Assembly (NCBI GenBank): GCA_003254905.1
Contig: QANU01013293.1
Coordinates: 105,114 to 169,113 of the forward strand
Origin: Nissolia schottii
Taxonomy: Eukaryota; Streptophyta; Magnoliopsida; Fabales; Fabaceae
Length of the DNA: 64,000 nt
Reading direction: 5' to 3'
The notes beneath the pieces were generated by a model. It ran no database searches and was not told the DNA's origin. It saw nothing but the letters and a program-made list of their open reading frames with translations. Shown here one piece after another: positions 34,846-59,140 of the stretch; positions within the stretch are counted from its first letter, which is position 1, and every line of letters begins with the position of its first letter. Made by a program: the position numbers and the translations under genes.

Positions 34846-37800
34846 TCATTGCCTTTTTAAGTGGTGTATATGGTCTTGCTTGCTACGTACTGAAAACAAA
34901 AACGTTCCTTTAATCATTGATCAATGATCACAACAAAAACAAACTATGAAGGGAGGGATTAACTAGGAACTAAGTTTTACGAAGATAAAAACAAAAGAGG
35001 TATTTTTTTATAATGTGTTAAAATTATATCTAATCAAAGTTTGTAAGTAAAAAAAATAGCTAACTTTCTCATCTAGTAAAAGCTGTGGTGGTCCGTTACA
35101 ACTTTGGGACCACCTGAAATTGGGTATCTATAAATAAAAATGATATTTTTATATTGCAAAGAAGGTCATTTTTATCACAAGAAGAGTCTTAAAAGCTTTT
35201 ATTTGCAAAATGACGCACCCTTTCTCCCTCTTCTGTCGCACGGGTCATGGAAGAGAAGTAGTAAAAAGTTTTCACCTAAGTTGTCAAAGATTTGGCTAGG
35301 TACTGTCAAAAGTCATCTGACCCATTCTAGAACCCAACCAGGAACCGTGGTATTGAAGATTGTGGGCATGAATTGCGGGTTCCTTTCATTCCAGATTGTG
35401 GCAGTTTGCTGCATCAGTGAACCGGGGAACTAAGGAGGGATTCGATCTCAAAGGCTAAAAGTGAGGGAACAGTTCCGATCTGGCTTGGATGGCAAAGATA
35501 AAGGTGGAGTTATACTTTTTTGCAATAATGAAGAAACTTTCTAATTTTGCAGAGTTACCCCGCACCAAATGGTCTCAAACTTAGCTAGGACCACCACAGC
35601 TTTCATCTTCTCACCCAAATGTTTCTATTAGGTCACGATGTAAAAACTAATTTGTAAGTGTACAGCAATTAAACTCTTCAATTTAATCCATAAAAGAATT
35701 CCCTGCATTTTTTATGGTTTTAAGTTGAAAAACTATAACTCACGGGAAAAAGCAGAAAGATCAGAACTCTTCAACACTCGTAGTCTCTTCACTGTTGCCA
35801 CGAACATGCTGCCAAGCATACACATAAAAAAAGTAATCACACAATAACAATCATAGATGTTAATCTCAGTTTTCTAGTAATAATGTGATCATTTGGAAAA
35901 AAGAAAAAAAGCAATAGCATTGACAGAGATTTATTAGCATGCAGTCCTTCTATATTTTTTAAGAAAAATGTTCTTAGCACATAGTTATTTGGGGGAGTAA
36001 AACCCTAAATAATGGTCCTCGAAAGAGCGGTAAGATATCAATTTAATTCTCAACAAATTTTTTACATTAATTTAATTCTCAAAAAATTAAATCTAATTTT
36101 AATTCAGTCTAAAACATTTAAGATTAACAATATAATGAGTTAAGAAAGATTAACTTTTAGATTAACTTAAAATAAATTTTAATCTTTTATAGACTAAATT
36201 AATGTTCAACAACTCTTGCGAGAACCAACTTAAAATTTTACTAATTATTTGAGAATTAAATCGATATGTGATTTATGTGCAAATGAACTAGAAAACTTTA
36301 AGTACATGATTGAGGAATCTAGTGAAAGTGATAGTAAATAATAATAGTACTTTCATCTAATTTGTGTTTGAATTTTCAACTTATTTACGCATGAATCCAC
36401 GTATCAATTTGTATCTATTTAACAAACGGTTAGTTTTATGCACACATATGCTTATAGAGGTAGAAAGAGTTGTTGTAGCTTTTTAATTTCCTTGCAAGTT
36501 ATTTAAGAAGGTAAGCCTTGATACATCAGTAAAGGTGCCTTACAACATAAACCTTATGGGTTCAAATTCGGAAAATCGTTTTTGCTTACAAGAATAAGAG
36601 TGTCATCTATTTTCCCCAAATTTCTTCAAGTAGAAACTTCATGTAATAAGTCACACTAAACCAACAATATCCAAAGCTACTAATTTAATTTGAGTTAGAT
36701 CGGTCTAATATTAGAATGAAATTCTTTTGAATGTTTTTCTTTTCTATTTACAAGACTTGAGGCTCAAACTTAACAATGAGTTGAAGTTTTTAGAGTAAAT
36801 TAATGTTAATTTAGCATTGGCCCTCAAACTATAATAATATGATATAATATTGAATATAACAAAGATAAATTGTCGAGCTTCCACCTGTAAGGTGGGGGTG
36901 CTTTCATATTAGCGTGGGTAATTTTGTCAATGAATAAAGCCATACCTACTTATAAAAAAAATTTAAAAGAAAAAGATAAAATGGAATGAGGTTCACAGGG
37001 ATAAGATGCTTACTTCCATGGCACATCCCCAACAAGCATCTTGTCTCCTTCATTATCCTCATAAACAAGGGTATATTCCCCACTTCCATCCAACACACAT
37101 GTGATCACTTTCTCTTCTTCATCTTTTTTGTTGTCAATTCCACTAGCAGAGGAATCTCTTTGAGCTAATCCAATAGCAGCAAAAGACAAAATGAGATTAT
37201 AAATTCATCTCTATGTCAAGTTTCATTATCACAAAGGGAAAGAAAATATTAATGAAAGAAAAATAGTATAAAAGAGGCCGTTTGAAAATTTTGACATTAA
37301 AAAAGTTGTTTGGTGAAGAAAAGATTGACTATAAGCTAATGCACATTTTATTGCATTAGAGCAATATTGAAATCACATTTGTACAGGAGATTTGACCATT
37401 GAATTCACAATACTTTTTTATTTAAGTACATAAGGTGAGCGCGATTAAGCCATGGTCTAATAGTTATACCTGCATCTGGTAAAATAAAAGGACTCGAATT
37501 TAAATCATAAGGTGAATAAAAAGTCTATTTACTATCTTAGAAAAAAGAGTTCATAAGGTGAGTAATAAATACTTTTCTTTTTATTCCTCAAATTGTCCTT
37601 AAAAAAATTTGGCTCAAGACCACTTTTCTTTAGTTAACTACTAGCATAGAACTCATACCATGAACATGATATATTATCTCGTAATTTTATTCTCTCCATC
37701 TAATCTTATTTATTACTTTTTATCTAAAGATTACTTATTATTTGGTTTAATTAAAGAAATATAAAATATATTTTTTTTCCAAATTATTTTTTCATTCTTT

Positions 37801-40158
37801 GATTTGATTTCTCTTTCTCACAATGATACCTAATAACTATTGGATTAATTACTTAAGGTTAATTTAGTCAATACACTTCATATATTTTTTAACTTGGTGC
37901 TAGTTAAGTGATTTTTTAATACACGTATTTTTGTCAAAAGTGAGAAATAAAAGTAGACAAATAGAATAATAGCAAAAAAATTACAAATGTCAGATTCAAT
38001 TTTCTTGCAATATCCATGCAATGCCACACTTACATTTTATTTTTTATGATTGTATGAGATTTGAAATTTTTTGTTTTTAGTTGTGGGATTTCAAAATTTG
38101 AGATACAATATGTGCTTTTGTTTTATTTTATTTTTGCTCCAAAATGAAATGTTCTTGCTATAGTCAGAGAAAAAAAAATTATGTTATTTTAGTAGAGTCA
38201 GCAAAAACTATTTATAAATACCAATATAAAATTGATTATAATTAATGAGTAATTCAATAAAATCAGGTAACTAATTCTTTGAGCCTAAACCAATTAAAAA
38301 AAAACAAGAACTATATATAAGTAATTAATTAATTAAATCATCTTATAAATTTAAAGTAATAGCAATAATAGGAAGGATACTATGAAGTGTAGTGTAGATA
38401 TTACTTTAAAGGAGAAAGTAAGTTTTTTTTATCATTAGATCATTAAAATAAATAGTGAAACTTATCTTTATTTTAATGATCATGAATAATTATTTTATAA
38501 TTTATTTATTTTTAAAAACCATCAAACCAATAATCAATGAAAGTGATGAGCATAGTGTGGGACCCACACGTAATTATATGTCCCACTATGTATTGTGGAC
38601 AATTTTTTTTAGAAAGTCTTAAATATAGGTGGGTGGGATCCATAATATTGACTCACAATTTTTTCAGAGGAAAAATTCTAAATTGCTCATTGAATAAAAG
38701 AAAATTTTTGCTCTCTTTCATTCAATATTTGACACATTAATAAATGTTGATAATTTAGAATACAAAGACGATTCACATTTACCCATACATCATAGACTGA
38801 ATGGATGAGAGCAACTTTTCAATTACATAACATGTCAGCAAGTTGGTCAAAGGATGTGTAACCAACAAAAGAATACCTGCCAAGGCTATCTTCCATTTCC
38901 AAAGAAACAAAATTTCCACACTAAAAACAAATATGATATCAACAACAAATGAATAAGAAAATGTGATTAAACTGACCAAAAGAAAAGGGTGGGCACAATA
39001 TTTATGGAACTAAAAAAAAAATCCACAAAATTAATGTCAATTAAATTACCTGCAAGGAGGTCTCTAAAGAGATTGTCAACAGCGGAGGAAAGTTTGTCAT
39101 AGCTGCCATAAGCATTGATGTCCACTTTTCTCCCAATTGGAACTCCATCCATATTGATCTTCACAAACAACCCTTTGTTGTTGTTGTTGTCAACGTGTTC
39201 CTTAACCGCACCAACAACCTTGTCTTGAACAAGAAGAGGGCGATGTTGTCGTTGGTGGGGCCCAGGAGGGTTCTTGGTGTTTGAAGAAGAAGAAGAGCCT
39301 CCTCCACTTGCAAGGCTCTTCCTGAAGGAACGGATTGGAGGCCAACCCACTACTGAACCAGAAGTTGTTCTGTTTCTTTTTGTGGGTCCACATAGAAAGT
39401 GTAGGCATAAAAAATGAACAGTAAAAAAGTAGAAAGCAATACAGTAAAAGCAAGACAAATTGGAAATATCATATATGTCAGCAAACAAAAATCTTTTGCA
39501 TGATCAAATATCCGAAATTTACTGAAATTCAATTAATTTTCCCTTGGTTAAGTAAGCTCACTATGAAAGTAAAATTCTTTCAACACTAGACTTTTTTTTT
39601 CCATTTAGTACAAGATTTAAACTCAAGACAATGCTAAAATTAAAGGTTTTATAACTATTAATCATATATACAAACGTACAGTGAATAATATGTAATATAT
39701 GATTAATGCAACATTATCAAATGTGCCTAAAAGTTCAAAAATAATAATCTTTTCTTTCACTATTAACTTTTACCTACATTATTGATTTCAAATATTTAAA
39801 TGCAAATTATATGTAAAAGAGGGAGTGCATTAGATTAGCGAGAGAGAGAGAGAGAGAGAGGGGGGCAGGATAACCTTTTCTGAGAGATGTTGGGAACAGC
39901 TGTACTTTCAGATGCTTTCTTCTCTGAACCATGCAATTCCTCTCTTGTTTTCTGGGTTGAGAAGTAGTTGTTGTAACCAAGAGAGAGTGGCGGTAATGAT
40001 GATGATGGTGATTCATGATCTCTTCCTCTCTTGTTTTCATTGTGAGACCATTCTTTTACACCTGGTGGACTTAGCCTCAGCTCAAGTTCCCTCTCTTCTT
40101 CTTCTTTGCTCCCTTTTGGGATCAAATTCATCATCTCATTTCTTGATCTTCCATCCAT
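34846..40158 (-). CDS. IAA26-like: Aux/IAA auxin-response repressor, IAA26/IAA18 type, 287 aa
   Basis: A nuclear repressor that binds auxin response factors and is degraded through SCF-TIR1 when auxin is present. The exons are 40158-39875, 39369-39050, 37164-37014, 35808-35744 and 34889-34846, all GT-AG and phase-consistent. The short last exon ends [12 protein letters not shown], stop TGA at 34848. Domain I has the EAR motif LELRL (25-29). Domain II has the full degron [11 protein letters not shown] (102-112), so auxin-dependent turnover should be normal. The PB1 domain (III/IV) has VKINMDG with the conserved Lys165 and the acidic DNEGD motif before MLVGDVPW. Intron 3 is about 1.2 kb and intron 4 about 0.85 kb, and both hold inverted-repeat elements. 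If exon 4 were read through instead, translation would stop at once after FSREL. Orthology to IAA26 rather than IAA18 is not certain. Confidence 0.93.
35078..35603. mobile_element. Inverted-repeat element in Aux/IAA intron 4
   Basis: AAAGCTGTGGTGGTCC at 35079-35094 is repeated exactly in inverse as GGACCACCACAGCTTT at 35588-35603. Pairing continues more loosely inward for some 25 bp (ACTTTGGGACCACCT against AGTTTGAGACCATTT). The interior has an open frame of 97 codons on the plus strand (35140-35433) with no recognisable domain, so it could be captured host sequence or chance. The element lies wholly within the last intron of the Aux/IAA gene. Confidence 0.75.
36031..36269. mobile_element. 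AT-rich inverted-repeat element in Aux/IAA intron 3
   Basis: The left arm reads GATATCAATTTAATTCTCAA at about 36034. The minus-strand reading of the right arm is CATATCGATTTAATTCTCAA. Both arms then continue with AT-rich sequence containing ATTAATTTA. The total is about 240 bp and there is no gene inside. It looks like a miniature foldback element. Confidence 0.6.
36506..36610 (+). mobile_element. Possible tRNA-derived SINE remnant
   Basis: The phrase CAGTAAAGGTGCCTTACAAC, followed by TTATGGGTTCAAATTCGG and TTGCTTACAAGAATAAG, resembles a widespread plant SINE-like repeat whose consensus carries a B-box like GGGTTCGAGTCC. The copy is degenerate, and no poly(T/A) tail or target duplication was fixed. 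It lies in intron 3 of the Aux/IAA gene. Confidence 0.4.
37690..37970. mobile_element. Possible Stowaway-like element in Aux/IAA intron 2
   Basis: The left part reads CTCTCCATCTAATCTTATTT. The minus-strand right part reads ATTCTATTTGTCTACTTTTA and TTCTCACTTTTGACAAAAAT, a phrase frequent in mariner-derived miniature elements of plants. The ends are poorly matched and the borders approximate. Confidence 0.35.
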
Positions 40159-41928
40159 ATTCAGACACAATACTATTTCAAAGAAATTATAGACTTGTCC
40201 TTTATGTAACAATGACCAAAAATGGGACACACAAAGTTAATATAATATTACCAACTACAACACGGAAATGGATGTTCTCGTGTGAATATTTCACGTAATC
40301 TTATTATTATGTATGTAAATCTTCATATCAAGAATGCGTGGCATATATAGTCTTAGCGTCATGAGAGAATTTAATCAATAATAAAAAAATTGCACATAAA
40401 AATTATGTGAAATTTTTATGTTAAAAGATCAATTTACCCACTGCCACATCACAAATAGTATTAGAGATACAGAATTCACGTACCTTTTGTTACAGAACTA
40501 ACAACAGGTCAAATACATGAAGAACTTTGGGCTTTGTAAAACAAGCTTCTTGATTGGAAACAACTAGTAGTTAGTTGAAGGCTTGAATATATGGATCACA
40601 AGAACCAATTACCTATATCTATAATAAATAAATCTTGCTGCTATTAACCTTGAACATGCCAAGTACTATTGGAGCCTGATCACAAATATTGTCAAGAGAA
40701 AAAGAACAACACGGCCAAAAGCAAAGGTGTATATATAAGAGGGAGCTACTTTATAATAATGGCATGAAATTAATGTTGACTATTCTCACATATGCTTAGT
40801 GGGGTTCTCTTCTCTTTTACCTCTTCTTAAGGAGAAGGAAGACAATTTTAAAAGAAAAGTGAAAGAACAACGATATTTGAACATGTCACTTTATTTAATA
40901 TTTTAAAAGTGATACACTAAAGTGTGGTTAAGAGAAAAGATAAAATACATTTTTAATCAATATAATTTTAAATAATAATTCAGCGTATCTCTTTAAAGAT
41001 ATTTCACGAGGTGACATTAATAATATTTTTTCAAGGGACAAAAATAGAAACAAAGTGATCAAACTAAAATGATGTTCCCCTTTGCCAAAGTAACAAGAGG
41101 CATTGGAACATAACTCACGCAACCTCTTAAGAGTAAGAGACCCCTAGAATAACACGTTAGGCAAAACTAGGTGGTTGTTTAGCACAAGAAGTAAAGTGTG
41201 CTCATTTTGCCTTTTGAGAAAGTGACGAACGTTTGACAAAACAGAACTGATATTTGAGTTAGACTTTTATTTGTTCTGATAATGTAAAATATTTTATTAT
41301 GTTGTTCAATCAAATTATCAGTATATATAATTTTTTAATTAATAAAAGAAGAGATCAATCATTTATATTAATGTGATAAAATTTAATAAATTAATGATAT
41401 AAAAAAAATTTACACTGCTAATAAATAAAAATTAAACTATTTAAATTAAATGGAAATGAAAGATTTGTAGGTAAATGAGCGGAGAATTAAGGCACATGAC
41501 TGATGAATCGGGTGAAAGCATTTTTCGTCTATTATTCCTTACTAATCATGGATAAATTTAAATGGAAAGCATTTTTTTATTTACACACAAATCATGGATA
41601 CATTTAACTTATCTCATGTAAAAATAATATTTCTTTTCGGCAAAATGAACTTTTGAAATTCCAACAATATCTTTGCCTAGTGAGCGCATTACACCATGCA
41701 TGCCCTTAAAAGACACTTGCATAATTTTATCTTAAAAAAAAAAATGCTCAAGATCTTTTTTCTTCTTACTCTCTCCCTCTATTCTTATATATTATTTTTA
41801 TAAATGCACATAAATTAAAAAAAATTACTAATTTACATACTTAAAAAAAATCAAGCACTTAAAATTAAATTATCCTTATAAAAAATTGTAAGGTAATTAA
41901 TACAATAATATAAAGTTCATAATAAATA
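40159..41928. other. Upstream region of Aux/IAA gene
   Basis: No gene is visible. The DNA between the Aux/IAA start codon and the assembly gap should contain the Aux/IAA promoter. The last 150 bases (CTCTCCCTCTATTCTTATATA near 41771) look like the left end of another Stowaway-type element that would continue into the gap. A GAGAGA run at 39839-39860 lies inside intron 1, not here. Confidence 0.45.
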
Positions 41929-42166
41929 NNNNNNNNNNNNNNNNNNNNNNNNNNNNNNNNNNNNNNNNNNNNNNNNNNNNNNNNNNNNNNNNNNNNNNNN
42001 NNNNNNNNNNNNNNNNNNNNNNNNNNNNNNNNNNNNNNNNNNNNNNNNNNNNNNNNNNNNNNNNNNNNNNNNNNNNNNNNNNNNNNNNNNNNNNNNNNNN
42101 NNNNNNNNNNNNNNNNNNNNNNNNNNNNNNNNNNNNNNNNNNNNNNNNNNNNNNNNNNNNNNNNNN
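41929..42166. other. Assembly gap (238 N)
   Basis: The sequence is unknown. The gap is followed by a run of 21 T, so the break probably fell at a homopolymer or an inverted-repeat element that was hard to assemble. Confidence 0.99.
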
Positions 42167-43854
42167 TTTTTTTTTTTTTTTTTTTTTGCCTTTTCCATGG
42201 AAGGGAGAGAATTGAGTTTTATATATATGCAGGTGCCGGCTAAAATGCTTACTGTAAATCATGGTGTTTGATACATCTTATTATAAATTTAGGGTCTATT
42301 CTATTCTCACACAATATAAACCTTTAAATTGGTTTTATTTGTCAATCAAATAGTTGAAAGTATCTTGTTTCTTCTGCTTGCTATTAGTATATAAATTATT
42401 TTGTTTATTTTTAAATAATATAAACTCTATAATTTTCATTAAAAATTAAATAAACCATGCTTTTGAAATAATCATAGAATTACGAAGTGCACGATCTTCA
42501 ACTCCCTAAATTTCGTGGTTACTACTTCAACCCACTGCTCCTCTCTCTCGTTGTTAAAGGAAGCAACTTTCAGGGGTTGAAGCTGCGGATTATCTTTGCT
42601 ATAATTATCAGCGAAGACCACGTCATCGAATTTTGGAAACACTGGTCTAAGGGACCTCGGTTAGTGTTTGACAGTGGAGTAGTTTGCCCAGGTTTGATCA
42701 GGATTTAGGACAATTAGTTTAATTGATAACTTTCTAAATTAGTTGAATTAACCTCAAGTGAAAAAATGCAACCTCTTATAGGCTGTTAAGAGCCAATATG
42801 GTCCTAACAGTCTTCACCATATATGCAGACCATGCAAACCCAACACATGTTGCATGAAACTCTAATCAATTTTGAAAATTAACATATGATCAATTTACAT
42901 GAAAAACTTCAGATGATCCATCTTCTTCACTACGAGACATTTAATCTATCACGCCTTTTATTAACTATACTTGAAAAGTATACCTTATTATTAAAAAAAA
43001 AAAGACATTTTTTTTGGTCAAAAATAACACTTAAGAGTTCATTTTTCGAAGGTTGTCAGAGAGAATGACGAACAGTATTATAAAGTATTGCATTTAACAA
43101 TAAAAGTCTTATAGTATAAAATACACTACTTGTAGTTAATAAAAAATAATTTAAAAAAATGTAACATTAAGTCAAATTTATTTTTTGAAATAGAAGCAAA
43201 CCCTAAATCCTAAACCATAAACCGGTGTGCCTACACCCGGTGGCCTGGTAGAATGATGGCTGGATCTGGTTGAATGATGGTCGGATCTTCTACAGTGCCT
43301 CCTCGTCCACGATCTGTCTTCGCTGATGTGCCTGCTGCGCCGAGGGGTGGTGATGGGGGAGAAAAGGTTGAAGATGTTTGGTTGAGGGAGGAGGTGTTGA
43401 TCCAATACGACGGCGGCAGAGAGCTGGATAGGGGAGGGGGCAGAGAAAATGGGGAAGAAGACAAAGCAATTACGTTGTAACCCTTTCAGACCATGGTACA
43501 CCCAATTTTTTTTAAAACTTGGTGAGTGAAAAACTGCAGAACTCTTCTTAAAGAATTGAGTATATGCACTTAAAGAAAACATTGCAGAGCAAAAATTGCC
43601 TTAAACAATTAAGTGTACAAAGTTATAGGGGTCATGAATTACAATGACCAAAAACATTAAATCTTTTTACAAATTCTCCTACATAATGAGTGAAGTATTA
43701 ATCTTTTTTAAGTTCTTAAGACATTGACTTCATTTACCTTTTTACTTCATTCACTAAGTATGTAAGAGGATTTGTAGAAGGGTTTTTAGGTGCATATATC
43801 ATTAACCTAAAAAAAATAATTGATACAAAACCCCTAATATACTAATCAATGTCA
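42167..43854. other. Intergenic region with two unassigned open frames
   Basis: Two stretches stand out. On the plus strand, 42487-42708 is a 73-codon frame with higher GC than its surroundings, containing LPKFRGYYFNPLLL and EFWKHWSKGPRLVF; I recognise no family. At 43213-43480 a GC-rich island has frames on both strands, the plus one with GGDGGEKVEDVWLREEV; again no family. Either may be gene debris or captured sequence. The rest is AT-rich 3' flank of the hexokinase gene. Confidence 0.35.
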
Positions 43855-48949
<5,095 letters not shown>

Positions 48950-51368
48950 GCTCCTCTGTTGCGCTATTTTTACATGTAATAAGAATACGAGTGAATTATA
49001 TTCATATATACACACACAAGTGGGGAAGCGGCTAAAAAAAAGTGTGGATTTTAATGAAATTAATGTGATTGTGAGAGTAATTTTGTTTTGTATTTTGCAA
49101 ATAAGGAAATTTTGTTGAGGGATTAATAATTTAGATTTGGAGCTATCAACACATTTAATTTATTGGATTTTCAATAAGTTTAAAGTTTATAGGAGTTTAA
49201 AAAAAATTGTTATTTAATCCAATCATTTCATATATATTACTTTCAAGTAATGAGAGAAAATAATTGTTTTATTTACATGACAAAATTTGATTAAATAATA
49301 ATGTAAAAAAAATTTATAAATAGCAATTAAATTTTTTAATTTTTTTTAAAATGTCATTAATAAAATCTTTGTTTCTAATTTTTTTTAAAATTACATTATT
49401 AATATCTAATGTCTAGTAGACTCCAACTAATATGACTTGAGATAAAGATATAGTTCTCTCACACTAGTTTTATTAATTTATAATATTCAAACTTGAGATT
49501 TTGTTCTAATGAAAAATTAGTTTCAAATTATTTATACCAACATATTTGTTATAGGAATTCTGGATTTTTGGTAGAAGAAATATTTTCAAAATTGATGTAT
49601 TTATTTAGGGGGCTTTTTTGTTTACGATTTTTCCTAATATGAAAAAGGTATCTTCTTTTTTTTGTTGAAAAAGGCATCTTCTTAATTTGTGTAATTTATT
49701 TAGATGAATTTTTCGAAAAAAAATAACGAAATTGGTGTGTTAGATATTTGGAAGTAAAATTGAGTGTATTTTTTTTTGTACAAAATTGATTGTAGGTTGA
49801 TGAAGGGGAAAATATTTGGATGATGGTGACATGTCCAACAAGTAAGGAGTGAGTTCTAAAAAAAATAGGTTGGGGTTGGAAGAAGACAACGAAAAAAAAC
49901 AAAGGAGCTTATCCGCACACGAACCCCCACCAATCTCTTGCCTAGCTCAGTTAGAAATTAGTTAATAATATAAGTTTGATTAGTTGTGCATTTGTACGTA
50001 ACGTAACAAATGACACTTCTTCCTCTTTACTTTTCAACCTTAATATTTTGACAAGCATGTATATGGTATTAATCATTCGAACATTAATATAGTAATTAAC
50101 TAAGGACCCGTTTTTAAAAGAATTAAGCTAAAAAAATTACGTTAGGAAGAATTAATTTATATTTAATTTTAATATATTAAAAATAAACGAGAATTGTTTT
50201 TACTTGGATATGATAATACAAAATTATCTTTAATAATAATAATTACCATATTACCATTAATTACAAAACTGCATCTCTAAGTGCAATATTTTTTGATGGC
50301 TTGGTGGCGACAACATGAAGGGATGTTCTAGATTGTCAAGTTCTGCTTGAAAAGGAGAGAATCCCAATCACATAGATGGACAGAAAATGAAACCAAAACT
50401 TGTGTTGAGTTGTTTATGTTACAAATTTTCTTTGTTACAACACAAAGGGGTTACAATGGGTCAAAGCCATTGGTTAAAACATGAAAACAACAACCAATAA
50501 TAGCCATGCATTTTTCCCGTTTTCGTAACATATACCACTCCAGTTCATTCTAACGTCAAACAAGAACTTGTTAACATATTTTACTTGAATTAAACAACTT
50601 AAAAAGTGCATGAGTCACCTCAAACAAAAAACATTCATGCGTCATCATTTAATTAGAAAATGATATAAAATAGATATAAGAAACTGTGTTTGTTCACCCG
50701 GAATGAATTCTTAGCAGAAATGAAACATTTCTCACTTCCAACACTCCAGAATTGATTCTTGAAAACCAAATATGTTATTAGTTACGCGATGAAAAAGCAA
50801 GAAATGTACAGAAGGTCGAGATTGCATTGAATTTTCCATATCTTTGTCAAGTTAATGAACCAACCTCTCAGATGCAAGTACATCAAAATCAGTAATAGGG
50901 CTCATAACTGAGTCCCCTTTCCTAGAAAACACTAGCCAAAGCTTCCCCCCCTTTCCCCAAGACCACCCTCTCCGCCTCTATCTATAAAAAGCAAAAGAAA
51001 AAAGGAAAATAGAAACCCAAACCCAAAACATCAAATAGCAACAAAGAACATTCAAGAGAATGTCATGAACCTATAAATATGACCCACTAAGTTCAGAGAG
51101 CATCCTAATCAAAATCTAATCCACAGAGACACAATTGCACAAAAGAACTACGAACTGTACAGAGGACATGATTAGTTCCAGCCTCAGCTTCTTCAGCTTA
51201 ATCCCAATTAATTCCACCTTTGCAAGCTTGAATATGACCATGCAAGCCTGAAAATATTAGTGAAATGAAAGCCAGCGTTTAAGTTAGTACTTACCCGAAC
51301 TGCTGGCTTTCTCCTATTTCTCCATTGAGCAATGTGTCCAATTTTAGACATTGCCATCTAATCCTATA
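48950..51368. other. Intergenic: hexokinase upstream, poly(A) polymerase 3' flank
   Basis: No gene is visible. The first part should hold the hexokinase 5' leader and promoter, the last few hundred bases the 3' untranslated region of the poly(A) polymerase. The middle is AT-rich, with no paired ends or coding signal that I can support. Confidence 0.5.
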
Positions 51369-57810
<6,442 letters not shown>

Positions 57811-58154
57811 GATCTCAACCACCCGAAGAAAAAGATTACAGAAGAAAGAAAAAAAAAACTAAAAGTTCTTTTTTTTTGCGATTTTTTTTATAGCACACAA
57901 AGATTCGAAGAAACCAAGACCGCCGAAAAAAAAATGAATTAAAAGGGAAATAAATGGATCAAAAATTGAGGGCCAGTAATTGGTAATGAGGGGAGAAAAA
58001 TGGAATTGAAGAGCGAATCGGAACCCTAAAAACGCAGGAGAAAAAGGAAAAGGAAGGAATTGGAAGCGGTGAGAATGGATCTGAGGGAAGTTGAGGAGAA
58101 GGGACAAGAACCAAGGTTTTTTTCCGGGAGGGAGGGAGAGAGAGGAAGAGGAGG

Positions 58155-58189
<35 letters not shown>

Positions 58190-58245
58190 AAATAACGGTG
58201 TGGGTGAGATCAGCACTCACGACTCACAACAAGAGAGAGAGAGCG

Positions 58246-58280
<35 letters not shown>

Positions 58281-58336
58281 AAATAACGGTGTGGGTGAGA
58301 TCAGCACTCACGACTCACAACAAGAGAGAGAGAGCG

Positions 58337-58372
<36 letters not shown>

Positions 58373-59140
58373 CGTCATTGATTTTTCTCAGATCTTTCTC
58401 AGATATTAGTAATTAGTAATATATAATATATTTATACACGTCAAAAAGAATATTTTTTATTACGATCGTTTTTTTTATCTTTCACCAAAGATATTTTTTT
58501 CCTTTTTCCTATTTTGTTTCTTATTGGGTCTAGAGTGTACTCATCTCTAATTTTTTATTACCAAAGGAAAAATCTCTTAACTTTTTGCTCAATAAGAAGA
58601 GAAACTAAATGGAAAAAATAGAGGAAATAAAAGAATTGTATCTTCTTTTCTAATTCGGATGAATAGAAAATAGACAATATATATATATATATAAATTATA
58701 CTAGCGGAATTGACAAACTTCTTCTTAATTTTTATTATTATTAGTAAGTATAGTATATTGTGTGTCATACAAAATTATTTTGATATACGTATTTTTATGT
58801 TTATCTATAATAAATTAACATAAAATTAAGCGATAATTTTTGTAAAGTAGATGAAAGTAGTTTTAAATAAAAAATATTTTTTATAAAATTCTTTTTATTG
58901 AAAAAATAAATTATTTTTTTAATTGTTAAGAAATCTTAAAATTTGAATGTGAAAAGTTTTGGATTTGAAAATATTTTATTAGAGGATTGATTTCAAATTT
59001 TATTTAGAGATTTTTTTTTATTTTAAATGATGTTTATTTTGGATGAAAGAGAATGTTGAAATTGAAATTAAAAGAATTTAGTAGAGTTAATAGACAGTGA
59101 AATTTGCTTAAATGGAAATTTATACTTATTACTATATAAT
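57811..59140. other. 5' leader and upstream region of poly(A) polymerase
   Basis: No gene is visible. From 57811 to about 58400 lies the likely 5' leader, pyrimidine-rich in the sense direction and including the 91-bp GA/CT repeat listed separately. Beyond 58400 the DNA is AT-rich with a short TA run near 58679, compatible with promoter and intergenic DNA. Confidence 0.5.
58155..58373. repeat. 91-bp tandem repeat with GA tracts in 5' leader
   Basis: Two full copies and a partial third each consist of a GA tract followed by GAAGAGAAATAACGGTG and the unique words TGGGTGAGATCAGC and GACTCACAACAAGAG. The period is 91 bp: GAAGAGAAATAACGG starts at 58184 and 58275. The copies are essentially identical outside the GA tracts, so the duplication is recent or is a replication or assembly artefact at a GA tract. 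In the sense of the downstream gene this is CT-rich. Confidence 0.9.

Noticed and set aside
35733..35743. Aux/IAA stop codon right after FSREL as the true end
   Set aside because: The bases CCC|GTGAGT form a strong donor, and an exon at 34889-34846 continues in phase with SKQDHIHH, as in other family members.
36540..36600. Possible tRNA gene from the GGGTTCAAATTCG word
   Set aside because: No cloverleaf can be built: the acceptor and anticodon stems do not pair. A SINE remnant explains it better.
39202..39453. Long minus-strand frame overlapping the Aux/IAA exon 2
   Set aside because: It is a shifted reading of the exon that carries the degron and PB1 domain. It has no domain of its own.
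43178..43582. Minus-strand 134-codon frame between the gap and hexokinase
   Set aside because: Opposite-strand frames of similar length overlap it, the composition is His/Arg/Ser rich, and no domain is visible. Left as an unassigned GC-rich island.
57859..58416. Frames encoding Ser-Leu or Arg-Glu runs over the GA repeat
   Set aside because: They arise from the GA/CT tandem tracts in the 5' leader and do not look like protein.
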